Part shown: positions 24,738 to 31,588 of the stretch, piece by piece
Layout: every line of letters starts with the position of its first letter
Numbering within the stretch: position 1 is the first letter of the stretch
From: a virus
Direction: 5' to 3' (one strand)
IMG/VR virus record: IMGVR_UViG_3300044535_001837
Coordinates: 1 to 56,497 of that record
DNA: 56,497 bases
Program-made: the position numbers and the translations under genes
The notes under the pieces: model-generated
What the model was told of the DNA's origin: nothing
The model's input: only the letters and a program-made list of their open reading frames with translations
Databases searched by the model: none

Positions 24738-24845
24738 TTAAAAGATAGTTTTTTCTAATTCAAGGCCAAAAAAATGGCCAATTGTTATAATTACGGCCAT
24801 TATCAAAATGGCTATAATTGTTGATTTTATTTCGTCCTTTTTCAT
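24738..24845 (-). CDS. Single-span membrane micropeptide (35 aa)
   Basis: MKKDEIKSTIIAILIMAVII... then TIGHFFGLELEKTIF. A charged N-terminus is followed by one transmembrane helix. Its architecture is like the adjacent 30-residue peptide, including a shared GH/GL-type end after the helix, suggesting a pair of related early membrane peptides. Confidence 0.45.
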   Translation of the reverse strand: MKKDEIKSTIIAILIMAVIITIGHFFGLELEKTIF

Positions 24846-24846
24846 T

Positions 24847-25011
24847 TTAGTATTTTTTTAGTATTTCAAAAGTTCCGTTCCCATGTACAAAGATTTTTAC
24901 CTTTGTCGGTTTGAATCCAAATTTTTCTTCTTTTGTGATCCAAATAATGTAGGGGATCCCGTCCCCGTACATTAAATCCGCACATGCCTGATAAATAGTT
25001 TTGAATCTCAT
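24847..25011 (-). CDS. Small early protein (54 aa)
   Basis: MRFKTIYQACADLMYGDGIP... with a beta-rich remainder (PYIIWITKEEKFGFKP, KVKIFVHGNGTFEILKKY). It is ATGA-coupled (25008-25011) to the first gene of the leftward operon. Unknown function. Confidence 0.55.
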   Translation of the reverse strand: MRFKTIYQACADLMYGDGIPYIIWITKEEKFGFKPTKVKIFVHGNGTFEILKKY

Positions 25012-25319
25012 TTTAGTGATTTTTTAAATGATTTTAAGATAATATTTAAAGTATAGTTTAAATGCTTTGCACAAAATTCGTCACCGCCTATAGATTTCTT
25101 ATTCATATTATAACGCTCCTTAGTTTCAAAATATGAATACTTTAAATAAACATCATCCGCCGGCCGAATAGTAACGAATTGATTTTTTACTTCAATCGGT
25201 TTTATTTGTACGTAATACGGCCACGTTCCGCCGGCATACGTTACAGGTGTATGGTCCAATTCATTTACTTGGTTGATCATGGAATTAATTAGGTCGATTT
25301 TTTTGAGTAGTGCTTTCAT
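25008..25319 (-). CDS. First gene of the leftward early operon, unknown (103 aa)
   Basis: A helix (LLKKIDLINSMINQVNELD), an aromatic strand region (YAGGTWPYYVQIKPIEV), then a basic helical end. It starts about 31 bases downstream of a good minus-strand promoter, so it should be among the first proteins made. First-expressed phage genes often modify the host, but no family is recognised. Confidence 0.6.
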   Translation of the reverse strand: MKALLKKIDLINSMINQVNELDHTPVTYAGGTWPYYVQIKPIEVKNQFVTIRPADDVYLKYSYFETKERYNMNKKSIGGDEFCAKHLNYTLNIILKSFKKSLK

Positions 25320-25349
25320 GTGTTTTTTTTGTTAGCGTTTAAATCTTTA

Positions 25350-25380
25350 CAAATATGGTTTAAATCTTTATTAAAACAAA
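25350..25380 (-). promoter_or_regulatory. Leftward early promoter
   Basis: On the minus strand TTTG (25380-25377) is followed by exactly 19 bases and CATATTTG (25357-25350), one mismatch from TAnnTTTG. Spacing is ideal for the Bacteroidota primary sigma factor. It lies about 31 bases upstream of the first leftward gene and is one of the two best promoter matches in the window. Confidence 0.65.
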
Positions 25381-25421
25381 TAGTTAAAAAGATTTTTTTA
25401 ATATATTTTTTTATAAAACGT

Positions 25422-25439
25422 GTAACGTGCTGATAATCA
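25422..25439. repeat. Short repeat copy C in the divergent control region
   Basis: GTAACGTGCTGATAATCA matches copy A (17348-17365) at 16 of 18 positions and copy B (26107-26124) more loosely. The AT-rich half of copies A and B is replaced here by a shorter run of T and A tracts. It lies 65-83 bases upstream of the leftward early promoter and may be a protein-binding site. Confidence 0.5.
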
Positions 25440-25539
25440 AAAAGATAGTTTTAAATAATATTTAAAATTTATTTATTGATCTTTTTTTCGTGGGGATTTT
25501 ATCCCCTACTTAAGATCATTTAACTAGTTTTTTTATTGA

Positions 25540-25760
25540 TCATTGCGAAGGAAGGAAGGAGGGCGAAGGAAGGAAGGAAGGAGGGCCGGCGATCCATGGG
25601 CCGGCGGGCCGGGCCCTAGGGGATCCGATCCAATGCGGGCCGGCATGCATGTAGGTAGGTCCCTAGCAAAAAGCCAAAAAATCAGAGGAAGGCCGGAGGA
25701 CCCGACCCCCACCCCCATCAAAAATAAACGGTTTTCGTTTCCGGCCGGCAACGCAAAACG
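25540..25760. other. G+C-rich palindromic island in the divergent intergenic region
   Basis: The 490-base gap between the divergent transcription units (25320-25808) holds a T-rich left part and this starkly different right part. It contains purine-only repeats of GGAAGGAAGGAGGGC type (25550-25585), four GGCCGGC motifs, and nested palindromes such as GGGCCC, CCTAGG, GGATCC, GCATGC and ATGCAT. Both strands are open in places but no protein-like sequence appears. It could be an origin, a packaging signal or a protein-loading site. Confidence 0.5.
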
Positions 25761-25797
25761 TACTATATAACCCAACTACTCTTATCATCTAAATAGT

Positions 25798-25805
25798 TAT
25801 ATTTG
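25798..25805 (+). promoter_or_regulatory. Rightward -7 element at first rightward gene
   Basis: TATATTTG is an exact TAnnTTTG match, but lies only three bases before the ATG at 25809. Transcription from it would begin at or just inside the start codon, giving a leaderless message or serving a later start (Met at 25866). No -33 box is evident. Confidence 0.4.
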
Positions 25806-25808
25806 TGC

Positions 25809-26006
25809 ATGTACGATGGACTAACAATTAAGAATGGTCGTTTGGTAAATGATCGTCCTAACGGTATGACAGGTATTCAAGAGGCTCTTGATATTAAGAA
25901 GACCTTGAAGAAAGCGAAGAAGCTTGAGATGTATTCTGAAGCTGTTTCAGTCGGTATCCAAAAAGCAGAGAATGTCGAAAAATTAAAGGAGATGTTCTTC
26001 AAGTAA
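25809..26006 (+). CDS. Small helical protein, first rightward gene (65 aa)
   Basis: MYDGLTIKNGRLVNDRPNGM... then a Lys-rich helical part (ALDIKKTLKKAKKLEMYSEA, NVEKLKEMFFK). The ATG at 25809 is preferred to a TTG two codons earlier. It is transcribed alone: an exact promoter element precedes it and a strong terminator follows. Function unknown; as an isolated early rightward gene it may be regulatory. Confidence 0.55.
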   Translation: MYDGLTIKNGRLVNDRPNGMTGIQEALDIKKTLKKAKKLEMYSEAVSVGIQKAENVEKLKEMFFK

Positions 26007-26028
26007 TAGCTTTTGGGTTTATTTGAGA

Positions 26029-26057
26029 AGAGGGATTTTATGGTCCCTCTTTTTTTA
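26029..26057 (+). terminator. Intrinsic terminator
   Basis: AGAGGGA (26029-26035) pairs with TCCCTCT (26044-26050) around an 8-base loop, followed by seven T residues. It ends the single-gene transcript at 25809-26006. Confidence 0.85.
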
Positions 26058-26100
26058 TTATTGACTATGCTAAAAATCTGACATAGCATGTACGTTTTTA

Positions 26101-26212
26101 TGTCGTGTAACTAATTGATTTTCAATCTACTGATAGATTATGTCGATTTTCAACCTAAGTTCTAGTCAGAAATAAATAATATATATAATAATATATATAT
26201 ATATATATAGGG
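26101..26212. repeat. AT-rich ~110 bp intergenic repeat, copy B
   Basis: It starts TGTCGTGTAACTAATTGATT, contains GATTATGTCGATTTT, then AGAAATAAATAAT and a (TA)n run (26178-26209) ending TATAGGG. It aligns along its full length with copy A at 17340-17452 in the same + orientation. It fills the gap between a terminator and the next promoter. The gene to its right is rightward, whereas copy A precedes a leftward gene, so the element is oriented independently of transcription. Confidence 0.65.
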
Positions 26213-26253
26213 AAGGAAAGCTTTGACATGGAATTGATGTTCCATTTTTTCAT

Positions 26254-26261
26254 TATCTTTG
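26254..26261 (+). promoter_or_regulatory. Promoter -7 element for the 96-residue gene
   Basis: TATCTTTG matches TAnnTTTG, 26 bases before the ATG at 26288. A TTGA at 26234-26237 lies at a plausible -33 distance. Confidence 0.55.
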
Positions 26262-26287
26262 TATACACCAAAAAAACAAAAAAGAAA

Positions 26288-26578
26288 ATGGAGAAGTTTT
26301 TAAGTATCCCGGTAACAAATGAGCAGCGTCAATTGATTTCTGCGACAGGTATTGTATTAATCGAGCAAGAGTCAACTACAGTTGTTCACGTGCACTACAA
26401 GGCTAGCACAGGAACTGATGTTGTTGTAATTACTCATGCGGCAGCACCTGCAGGAAATGAGTCTATGCGTGATGCTATTCAAGATGCTCTTGTGAATGCA
26501 TTGGCTACATCATGGACTTATGTAGCGTTTGAGGTTGATAACCTACCATTTGCTGTATCAGGTATTACAGTTGGTTAA
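26288..26578 (+). CDS. Small conserved phage protein of the MEKFLSIPVTNEQ type (96 aa)
   Basis: Opens MEKFLSIPVTNEQRQLISAT, followed by beta strands (VVHVHYKASTGTDVVVITHA) and the motif SMRDAIQDALVNALATSW. Small proteins with this opening and RDAIQDA segment recur in marine and freshwater phages, often near structural genes; a virion role is plausible but unproven. A longer frame from 26228 begins upstream of the promoter-like element and is rejected. It has its own promoter and terminator, which suggests strong, separate expression. Confidence 0.65.
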   Translation: MEKFLSIPVTNEQRQLISATGIVLIEQESTTVVHVHYKASTGTDVVVITHAAAPAGNESMRDAIQDALVNALATSWTYVAFEVDNLPFAVSGITVG

Positions 26579-26599
26579 TATTCCTGATCTATTAAAGAG

Positions 26600-26624
26600 A
26601 GCCATTCTTCGGGATGGCTTTTTT
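26600..26624 (+). terminator. Intrinsic terminator with TTCG tetraloop
   Basis: AGCCATTC (26600-26607), loop TTCG, GGATGGCT (26612-26619), then a T-run. The 8-bp stem has one G-T wobble. The T-run overlaps the -33 box of the groEL promoter. Confidence 0.85.
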
Positions 26625-26651
26625 GTTTTATATATTTTTTTTCTAGATTTG
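26622..26651 (+). promoter_or_regulatory. groEL promoter
   Basis: TTTG (26622-26625), an 18-base spacer and TAGATTTG (26644-26651) give the best full match to the Bacteroidota promoter in the window. It is 16 bases before the groEL start codon. Confidence 0.65.
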
Positions 26652-26667
26652 GTAAAAATTAAATCAA

Positions 26668-28272
26668 ATGGAACCTAAAGATTTATTCTTCGCCCAAGAG
26701 GGCAGACTCAAGTTGATCTCAGGGATCAAGAAGATTGCAGGAGCTGTAAAGAGTACTTTGGGCCCTAATGGGAACACGGTACTAATTGAGAGTCCTAATC
26801 ACACGCATGGTATCACAGTAACAAAGGATGGGGTAACTGTCGCTAAGGCGGTTGACTTGATTGATCCTGTTGAGAACCTTGCGGTACGAATTATGAAGGA
26901 GGCTGCGGATAAGACAGCTACATCTGCCGGAGATGGTACTACCACGGCGATTGTATTGACCGAGGGGTTAGTTCTTGGATGGGTAGATCATTTTGTAAGT
27001 TCGGGTACTAATGTGAATTCAACAGAGGTATTGCGTAACATTCATGAGTTGAGTGAGAAGGTGATTGGTAATCTTAGGAAGAAAGCCAAGAAGGTAAGTT
27101 CTTCAAAGTTGTTGGACGTTGCTACTATCTCTGCGAATAATGATCGTGAGGTAGGTAGGATTATTTCTGAGGTGTACAAGGAAGTTGGGGACAATGGCAT
27201 TGTAACTGTTGAGCGAAGCCAAACTTCAGATACGTATGCTGATGTAACTAAGGGTTTGAAGATTGACAGAGGATACTCTAGTCCATTGTTCATTAATGAT
27301 CAGGGTAGGGATGAGTGTGTGTTTGAGGATGTGTATGTATTAGTGTCTGACATTGGCATTGATAATATCCTTCAGATCCATGATAAGGTATTGCAGCCGA
27401 TTACTCAGAGTGGTAAGAAGCTATTGGTAATATCACCTTGTTCTACAAATGTGGTGAACACGTTTGCTGCTAACGTAATGAAGAACAACTTTAAGTTCTG
27501 CGTTATACAGCCACCAAGCTTTGGTTACAAGCAGCATGAGTTGATGCAGGACATTGCATTAAGTATTGGTGCGACATACTTCAGTGAGAAGACAGGTGAT
27601 GATCTTTCTAGAATGACTATGAGTGACTTGGGTCATGCATCCAAGATCGTAGTTGGAAAGGATAAGACCATTATTATTAAGAGCGATCTTAAGATTGACC
27701 AACAATTAATTGATGAAAGGGTTCAGCAACTATGGGATGCTCATAGTATTGCTAAGAAGAAGGCTGATCGTGATCATATCTTGGAGCGTATTGCTTCTTT
27801 GACAGGTGGTATTGGAGTGATCTACGTAGGAGGCAACACTGACCTAGAGCAGAAGGAGTTGTATGACCGGGTTGATGATGCGGTGTGTGCGGTACGATCT
27901 GCATTGGAGGAAGGAATCCTTCCGGGTGCCGGCAAGGCTTTAGTAGATGAGAGTGCTAATTTGCTTGCTGAGCTTGGTAATTTGAATAGAAGTGATGAGT
28001 ATGATGCAGCACTTAAGATCTTGATCAATGCGATGATGGCACCGTTTCAGCAGATCCTTGCTAACGCAGGATTGAAACCAAGTGAGATCTACAATGGTGA
28101 GATTCCTGTAGGTCATGGTTATAACTTGAAGACAGGTGAGATGGGTGACTTGATTAAGATGGGGGTAATTGACCCACTAAAGGTTACACGTAGTGCATTA
28201 CAGAACGCTGTGAGTGTAGCAACAACTATTCTATCAACTAACGCTATCATCACGATGGCTAGACCTTACTAA
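26668..28272 (+). CDS. groEL: Phage-encoded chaperonin GroEL (534 aa)
   Basis: All chaperonin signatures are present: TLGPNG (30-35) and KDGVTVAK (53-60) around the nucleotide, GDGTTT (88-93) with the ATPase Asp, apical-domain text such as RGYSSPLFINDQGRDE, and EEGILPGAG near residue 415 of the equatorial domain. Length is close to bacterial GroEL (about 545), but the flexible GGM-repeat tail is missing; the protein ends ITMARPY. It should form tetradecameric rings in the cytoplasm that fold phage or host proteins with a GroES lid. A small GroES lies at 31585-31842. Host capsid folding by GroEL is known for other phages, so virion proteins are likely clients. Confidence 0.95.
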   Translation: MEPKDLFFAQEGRLKLISGIKKIAGAVKSTLGPNGNTVLIESPNHTHGITVTKDGVTVAKAVDLIDPVENLAVRIMKEAADKTATSAGDGTTTAIVLTEGLVLGWVDHFVSSGTNVNSTEVLRNIHELSEKVIGNLRKKAKKVSSSKLLDVATISANNDREVGRIISEVYKEVGDNGIVTVERSQTSDTYADVTKGLKIDRGYSSPLFINDQGRDECVFEDVYVLVSDIGIDNILQIHDKVLQPITQSGKKLLVISPCSTNVVNTFAANVMKNNFKFCVIQPPSFGYKQHELMQDIALSIGATYFSEKTGDDLSRMTMSDLGHASKIVVGKDKTIIIKSDLKIDQQLIDERVQQLWDAHSIAKKKADRDHILERIASLTGGIGVIYVGGNTDLEQKELYDRVDDAVCAVRSALEEGILPGAGKALVDESANLLAELGNLNRSDEYDAALKILINAMMAPFQQILANAGLKPSEIYNGEIPVGHGYNLKTGEMGDLIKMGVIDPLKVTRSALQNAVSVATTILSTNAIITMARPY

Positions 28273-28274
28273 CT

Positions 28275-28508
28275 ATGGAGACTGTACTAAACCCATTTGG
28301 CCACGGCCAAGCGAAAAAAGTCGTTGACGAGAACCGCAAGACTTGGGAAGAATACCTAAGTACTGCTGTTGTGCATGATGAGAATGAGTTCTACATTCTG
28401 TTTGAGGATGGTCTTTTAGTAAAGAAGGGTAGATCAAAGTTCCGAACTAGTCAGTATATTAAGGGAGAGCGATTCAAAAGTTTCGCAGATCACTATGAGA
28501 ACGTTTAA
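28275..28508 (+). CDS. Small protein downstream of groEL (77 aa)
   Basis: METVLNPFGHGQAKKVVDEN... then EFYILFEDGLLVKKGRSKFR. It starts two bases after the groEL stop and so shares its transcript. Alpha/beta composition, no recognised family. A link to the chaperonin is suggested only by adjacency. Confidence 0.6.
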   Translation: METVLNPFGHGQAKKVVDENRKTWEEYLSTAVVHDENEFYILFEDGLLVKKGRSKFRTSQYIKGERFKSFADHYENV

Positions 28509-28511
28509 GTC

Positions 28512-28817
28512 ATGGATAATTGTTGTGGGAACGGCTGTGATATTTGCACTGCTAACAATACTGTGGTACCATTTTCAATCAAGGTACAATTAGTTCTTGA
28601 TAGCATAGAGAAAATGCTCATTGAGAAGAACCGGAAGTATGGTAACTCAGCTCTTGAACCTATAGGTGTATTCAGTAAGCTCTCCTCTAGGGAGGGTTTG
28701 CTGATACGCATCGATGATAAGTTAAAGCGAATCAAGAACGGTAGCTTAGATAATGATGACGAAGACGTTGTGAATGACCTGATTGGGTACCTAGTCTTGT
28801 TAAAAATTCATGCATAA
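28512..28817 (+). CDS. DUF1599/Nmad1-like all-helical protein, possible nucleotide enzyme (101 aa)
   Basis: The core KNRKYGNSALEPIGVFSKL, RIDDKLKRIKNG and DEDVVNDLIGYLVLLKIH matches the DUF1599 'nucleotide modification associated domain 1' pattern, related to MazG-like helical NTP pyrophosphatases. The conserved acidic residues (RIDDK, DEDVV.DL) could bind metal. A Cys-rich N-terminus (NCCGNGCDIC) is an unusual addition that might hold zinc. It may adjust nucleotide pools or DNA modification, though no partner modification enzyme is visible nearby. Confidence 0.6.
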   Translation: MDNCCGNGCDICTANNTVVPFSIKVQLVLDSIEKMLIEKNRKYGNSALEPIGVFSKLSSREGLLIRIDDKLKRIKNGSLDNDDEDVVNDLIGYLVLLKIHA

Positions 28818-28862
28818 TTCGGATAGTTTCCGAATAACCACCTATATCTAACCATATAAGTT

Positions 28863-29513
28863 ATGAACATTCTACAAATTCAGTTTCCTGCAAGTCAATA
28901 CATAGCAGAGGAGCATCCTAAGAAACAAATATATCTTCACCATACAGCAGGAAGCCCTAATGGTATAGGTACATTTGGATGGTGGGCATCTAATACAGAG
29001 AGAGTTGCTACTTGTGTATCTATATCCGGTATTGGTAAAGGATGTGTAGATGGTCAGATTGTTCAGGGATTCAATTCAAAGTATTGGGCATACCATCTAG
29101 GATTACAAAGAAGTGTATTTAGCAGTCGCAAGATCCCATATCAACAACTAGATAAGATTAGCATTGGGATTGAGATCTGTAATTGGGGTAATTTGAGAGA
29201 GTCTAATGGTAAGTTTTATAATTATGTTGGTAAAGAGATGACTGATGGGATTATAAAACTAGATAAGCCATATAAGGGATTTACTTATTTCCATAGTTAT
29301 ACTGATGCTCAGATAGAATCTGTAAGGCAATTGCTTTTACTATGGAAAAAAAGATACAATATCCCACTAGACTACAACGATGACATTTGGGATATAACAC
29401 CTAGAGCTCTTAAAGGAGAAGCAGGTGTCTTTACACATAACTCAGTTAGGAGAGATAAGATTGATATCTACCCTCATCCAAAAATGATTGAGATGTTGAA
29501 GAGTTTAAAATAG
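28863..29513 (+). CDS. Endolysin: N-acetylmuramoyl-L-alanine amidase (216 aa)
   Basis: An amidase_2/T7-lysozyme-type zinc amidase: first zinc His in YLHHTAGSPNG, central strand SIGIEICNWGNL, and the late block VFTHNSVRRDKIDIYP giving the second His, the catalytic Lys and the third ligand (Asp). The enzyme cuts the bond between muramic acid and the peptide stem at the end of infection. No signal peptide or cell-wall-binding domain is visible, so release needs a holin; the best candidate is at 35028. The stop overlaps the convergent spanin-like gene by 9 bases. Confidence 0.85.
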   Translation: MNILQIQFPASQYIAEEHPKKQIYLHHTAGSPNGIGTFGWWASNTERVATCVSISGIGKGCVDGQIVQGFNSKYWAYHLGLQRSVFSSRKIPYQQLDKISIGIEICNWGNLRESNGKFYNYVGKEMTDGIIKLDKPYKGFTYFHSYTDAQIESVRQLLLLWKKRYNIPLDYNDDIWDITPRALKGEAGVFTHNSVRRDKIDIYPHPKMIEMLKSLK

Positions 29514-30053
29514 TTTTTTGCTTACACCTATTTGGTGAACACGTTGCATAGGTTGATATTGGTACTGAAACAAATACTTATTATCCAAGTATGAGGCTGA
29601 AGCACTAGGTTGTAGTAGTGAGTTGACTCCTACTCCTAAGTAAATTCCTTTAGGCTTCTTTATAATCGTTTCAGTTTTAGTATTAGTAACAGTGTTAGTT
29701 ATCACAGGGATTTTAAAATCGTTCGTAACATCCATTTTAAGTACCTCTCCAAGGACTTCCCCACTCACATAGGTATTGCCATGCTCAAATGGAGTTGTAG
29801 TACTGAATGATTTAATAGTGGGCTTATGATCAATTAGGATTGTATCCCTAATAACTTTAGTTTTGATTTCTTTTTTAGGGATATAAACTGTCTCCACTTT
29901 GTCGACAAACAAAGTATCAGTCTCTGTAACTGTAGAAAATCTATAAACCTGTTCTGCTTCAGGTTTAGGATAAACTATAAAAGCTAAAATTACACCTGCC
30001 ATAAAAGATAAAATAGCAATTCTGATTCGCTCGTCATCTAATAACTGTTTCAT
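29505..30053 (-). CDS. Membrane-anchored spanin-like protein (182 aa)
   Basis: A short cytoplasmic N-terminus and one transmembrane helix (about 11-28: IAILSFMAGVILAFIVYP) are followed by a long polar, beta-type periplasmic region (TETDTLFVDKVETVYIP) and a C-terminus GIYLGVGVNSLLQPSASASY. This inner-membrane-anchored topology beside the endolysin suggests a spanin-type outer-membrane disruption role, possibly a single-gene spanin. No lipobox or partner gene was found, so the call is tentative. Confidence 0.5.
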   Translation of the reverse strand: MKQLLDDERIRIAILSFMAGVILAFIVYPKPEAEQVYRFSTVTETDTLFVDKVETVYIPKKEIKTKVIRDTILIDHKPTIKSFSTTTPFEHGNTYVSGEVLGEVLKMDVTNDFKIPVITNTVTNTKTETIIKKPKGIYLGVGVNSLLQPSASASYLDNKYLFQYQYQPMQRVHQIGVSKKLF

Positions 30054-30274
30054 TACTGTTCAATAAATAAATTGTCGTCCAATAGTATTTTTCTTAGTTC
30101 CTCACGGCACCATTTATAAGCTTTATAGGTTTCATCAGATAATTCTTTGTATTTCATTTCAGATCGAAGTAACTGATCAAAGTCCCAAATAGCACTTTTA
30201 TACTTATGACCATTAATTGCTGACTGAAATTCAATATTTTCTTCAGGCAAATCAAATTCTAGTACTGCTTTCAT
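30053..30274 (-). CDS. Small conserved phage protein of the MKAVLEFDLPE type (73 aa)
   Basis: The start at 30274 (MKAVLEFDLPEENIEFQSAI) is chosen because it forms an ATGA overlap with the phosphoesterase stop; five extra codons are possible upstream. The pattern WDFDQLLRSEMKY and AYKWCREELRKILLD recurs in small phage proteins of unknown role. Confidence 0.7.
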   Translation of the reverse strand: MKAVLEFDLPEENIEFQSAINGHKYKSAIWDFDQLLRSEMKYKELSDETYKAYKWCREELRKILLDDNLFIEQ

Positions 30275-31152
30275 AGGGGAAACTTGCAACTATCCACTAG
30301 TAATTCATAACTTCTTAATTCTTTCCTGTGTGTTTCTATTCCTGATAGGGTAAGTATCCTTCCACCGGTAGGTTTTACAGGAGCTCCACGTTCTACATGC
30401 CAGCCAAAGGCTCCATCTTCATACTCTTCTTTGTATGAACCTGTAATTGCTAGGTGAATTTGCTTATGAACTAGTTCATGTACGTGTTTACCCGGATTAA
30501 ATTGGATAGCATCACGAACATCATTACGACTAGAGTTCTCATGTATGTGACCCATGATAAATACGTCCATGTTCTCGTACATTTCTAGAGCTCTTGTTAA
30601 GTTAATAGCCCCCTTTGTAACTATACCTCCACCTCCACTGCCATGAAAGTACTTTAAATTTTTTGACATGTAGGTATTATTACCTAAGTGATATTTTATT
30701 ATCAACCATCCTCCATATCCACCTGTATAAACTTGTGTTTTGTTGGTATAGTTTAAAAGATCTACAAATCTTTGAAGAGGATCTGTCTCAAGATTCTTTA
30801 TGATTGCAGTCTCATGGTTACCATATCCGATTACTGTGAGTAAGTGAGCGTAAGGAGACCACCAATTAACTGCATCTTCAATGACTGCATCGATATAGTT
30901 TGATTTGTTATGTTCAGGAAGAATATCTTTCTTATTTCTTCTAGGATCATATTTACCTTGCATGAGACATAGGAAATCTCCGTTGATAAAGATGGGGATA
31001 TTGTGTTCTTTGCAGTAGTCTAGATGATTCTTTAGCTTTTCTCTATCGCACTTTGGATTGTCCCAATGTATATCTGATAGTAATGCTAATTTTGATTCTT
31101 CTTTACCAAGTTCTAGTACGTGAACATTTCTGCTAACCTTTTTTAGATTCAT
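30271..31152 (-). CDS. Calcineurin-like metallophosphoesterase (about 293 aa)
   Basis: The five metal-binding motifs appear in order: LLSDIHWDN, FINGDF, GYGNHET, YFHGSG and IMGHIHENS. This is the binuclear metallophosphoesterase fold; in phages such enzymes act as nucleases, protein phosphatases or small-molecule phosphodiesterases. The start at ATG 31152 (MNLKKVSRNVHV) is preferred over a GTG at 31224 because promoter-like sequence lies between them. It is unusual for such a gene to head a short leftward unit beside lysis genes; the substrate is unknown. Confidence 0.8.
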   Translation of the reverse strand: MNLKKVSRNVHVLELGKEESKLALLSDIHWDNPKCDREKLKNHLDYCKEHNIPIFINGDFLCLMQGKYDPRRNKKDILPEHNKSNYIDAVIEDAVNWWSPYAHLLTVIGYGNHETAIIKNLETDPLQRFVDLLNYTNKTQVYTGGYGGWLIIKYHLGNNTYMSKNLKYFHGSGGGGIVTKGAINLTRALEMYENMDVFIMGHIHENSSRNDVRDAIQFNPGKHVHELVHKQIHLAITGSYKEEYEDGAFGWHVERGAPVKPTGGRILTLSGIETHRKELRSYELLVDSCKFPL

Positions 31153-31173
31153 CAGAAGATTATTTGTTGTCCA

Positions 31174-31203
31174 TAAAGTTACTATTTTTTTTGGTTTTCC
31201 AAA
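31174..31203 (-). promoter_or_regulatory. Possible promoter of the leftward phosphoesterase unit
   Basis: On the minus strand TTTG (31203-31200), an 18-base spacer and TAACTTTA (31181-31174), one mismatch from TAnnTTTG, 21 bases before the ATG at 31152. It overlaps a small inverted repeat (GGTTTTCCAAACC). Confidence 0.45.
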
Positions 31204-31238
31204 CCAAAGCTGTATATTGTACACATAATAATAATCTT

Positions 31239-31343
31239 ATGGCACTAAATGAGAGAGATTATCGCAACTTCATAGATGGGCTTATAATAGGGGTTGTATT
31301 TGGATTCATTGTTTCTACCATCTTTTTCCTAGCATTCTCATGA
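31239..31343 (+). CDS. Single-span membrane micropeptide (34 aa)
   Basis: MALNERDYRNFIDGLIIGVV... continues FGFIVSTIFFLAFS: a polar 13-residue N-terminus and one transmembrane helix reaching the C-terminus. Its TGA overlaps the next ATG (ATGA at 31340-31343), which supports translation. Being beside the lysis region, it could be a small holin or antiholin, but it could equally serve another membrane role. Confidence 0.55.
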   Translation: MALNERDYRNFIDGLIIGVVFGFIVSTIFFLAFS

Positions 31344-31588
31344 CTATACTTGAACAGATTATCATTGACTATCCTGAAGAGTCTTTCTATATTGCTGATG
31401 GATTTGATGATGCCATAATAGGGTTTGATGAATCAAACAGAAGACTTGTTTATGATATGGATAAAGTAATTGATATTCTTATTCTTGATGGAATGGAATA
31501 TGATGAGGCTATAGAATATTACGATTTTAATATATCAAGTGCTTACATTGGAGAAGGAACTCCTATCTTTGTAAAAAATTATTCATGA
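31340..31588 (+). CDS. Conserved small acidic phage protein (82 aa)
   Basis: Contains RRLVYDMDKVIDILILDGM, YDEAIEYYDFNISSAYIGEG and TPIFVKN, a signature that recurs in small phage proteins. Function unknown. It is ATGA-linked on both sides, between the membrane micropeptide and groES. Confidence 0.7.
   Translation: MTILEQIIIDYPEESFYIADGFDDAIIGFDESNRRLVYDMDKVIDILILDGMEYDEAIEYYDFNISSAYIGEGTPIFVKNYS

Noticed and set aside
25533-25775. Open frames of 75-80 codons on both strands in the G+C-rich island
   Set aside because: Sequences are Arg/Gly/Pro-rich artefacts of the GGAAGG and GGCCGG repeats; both strands are open together and no start context fits.
26178-26209. (TA)n run considered as a CRISPR or simple microsatellite artefact
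   Set aside because: There is no repeat-spacer structure, and the run is part of a longer block conserved at 17.34 kb, so it is treated as a functional repeat.
28818-28836. ATTCGGA/TCCGAAT hairpin after the DUF1599-like gene
   Set aside because: The 7-bp stem has no T-tract and few G-C pairs; too weak to call a terminator.
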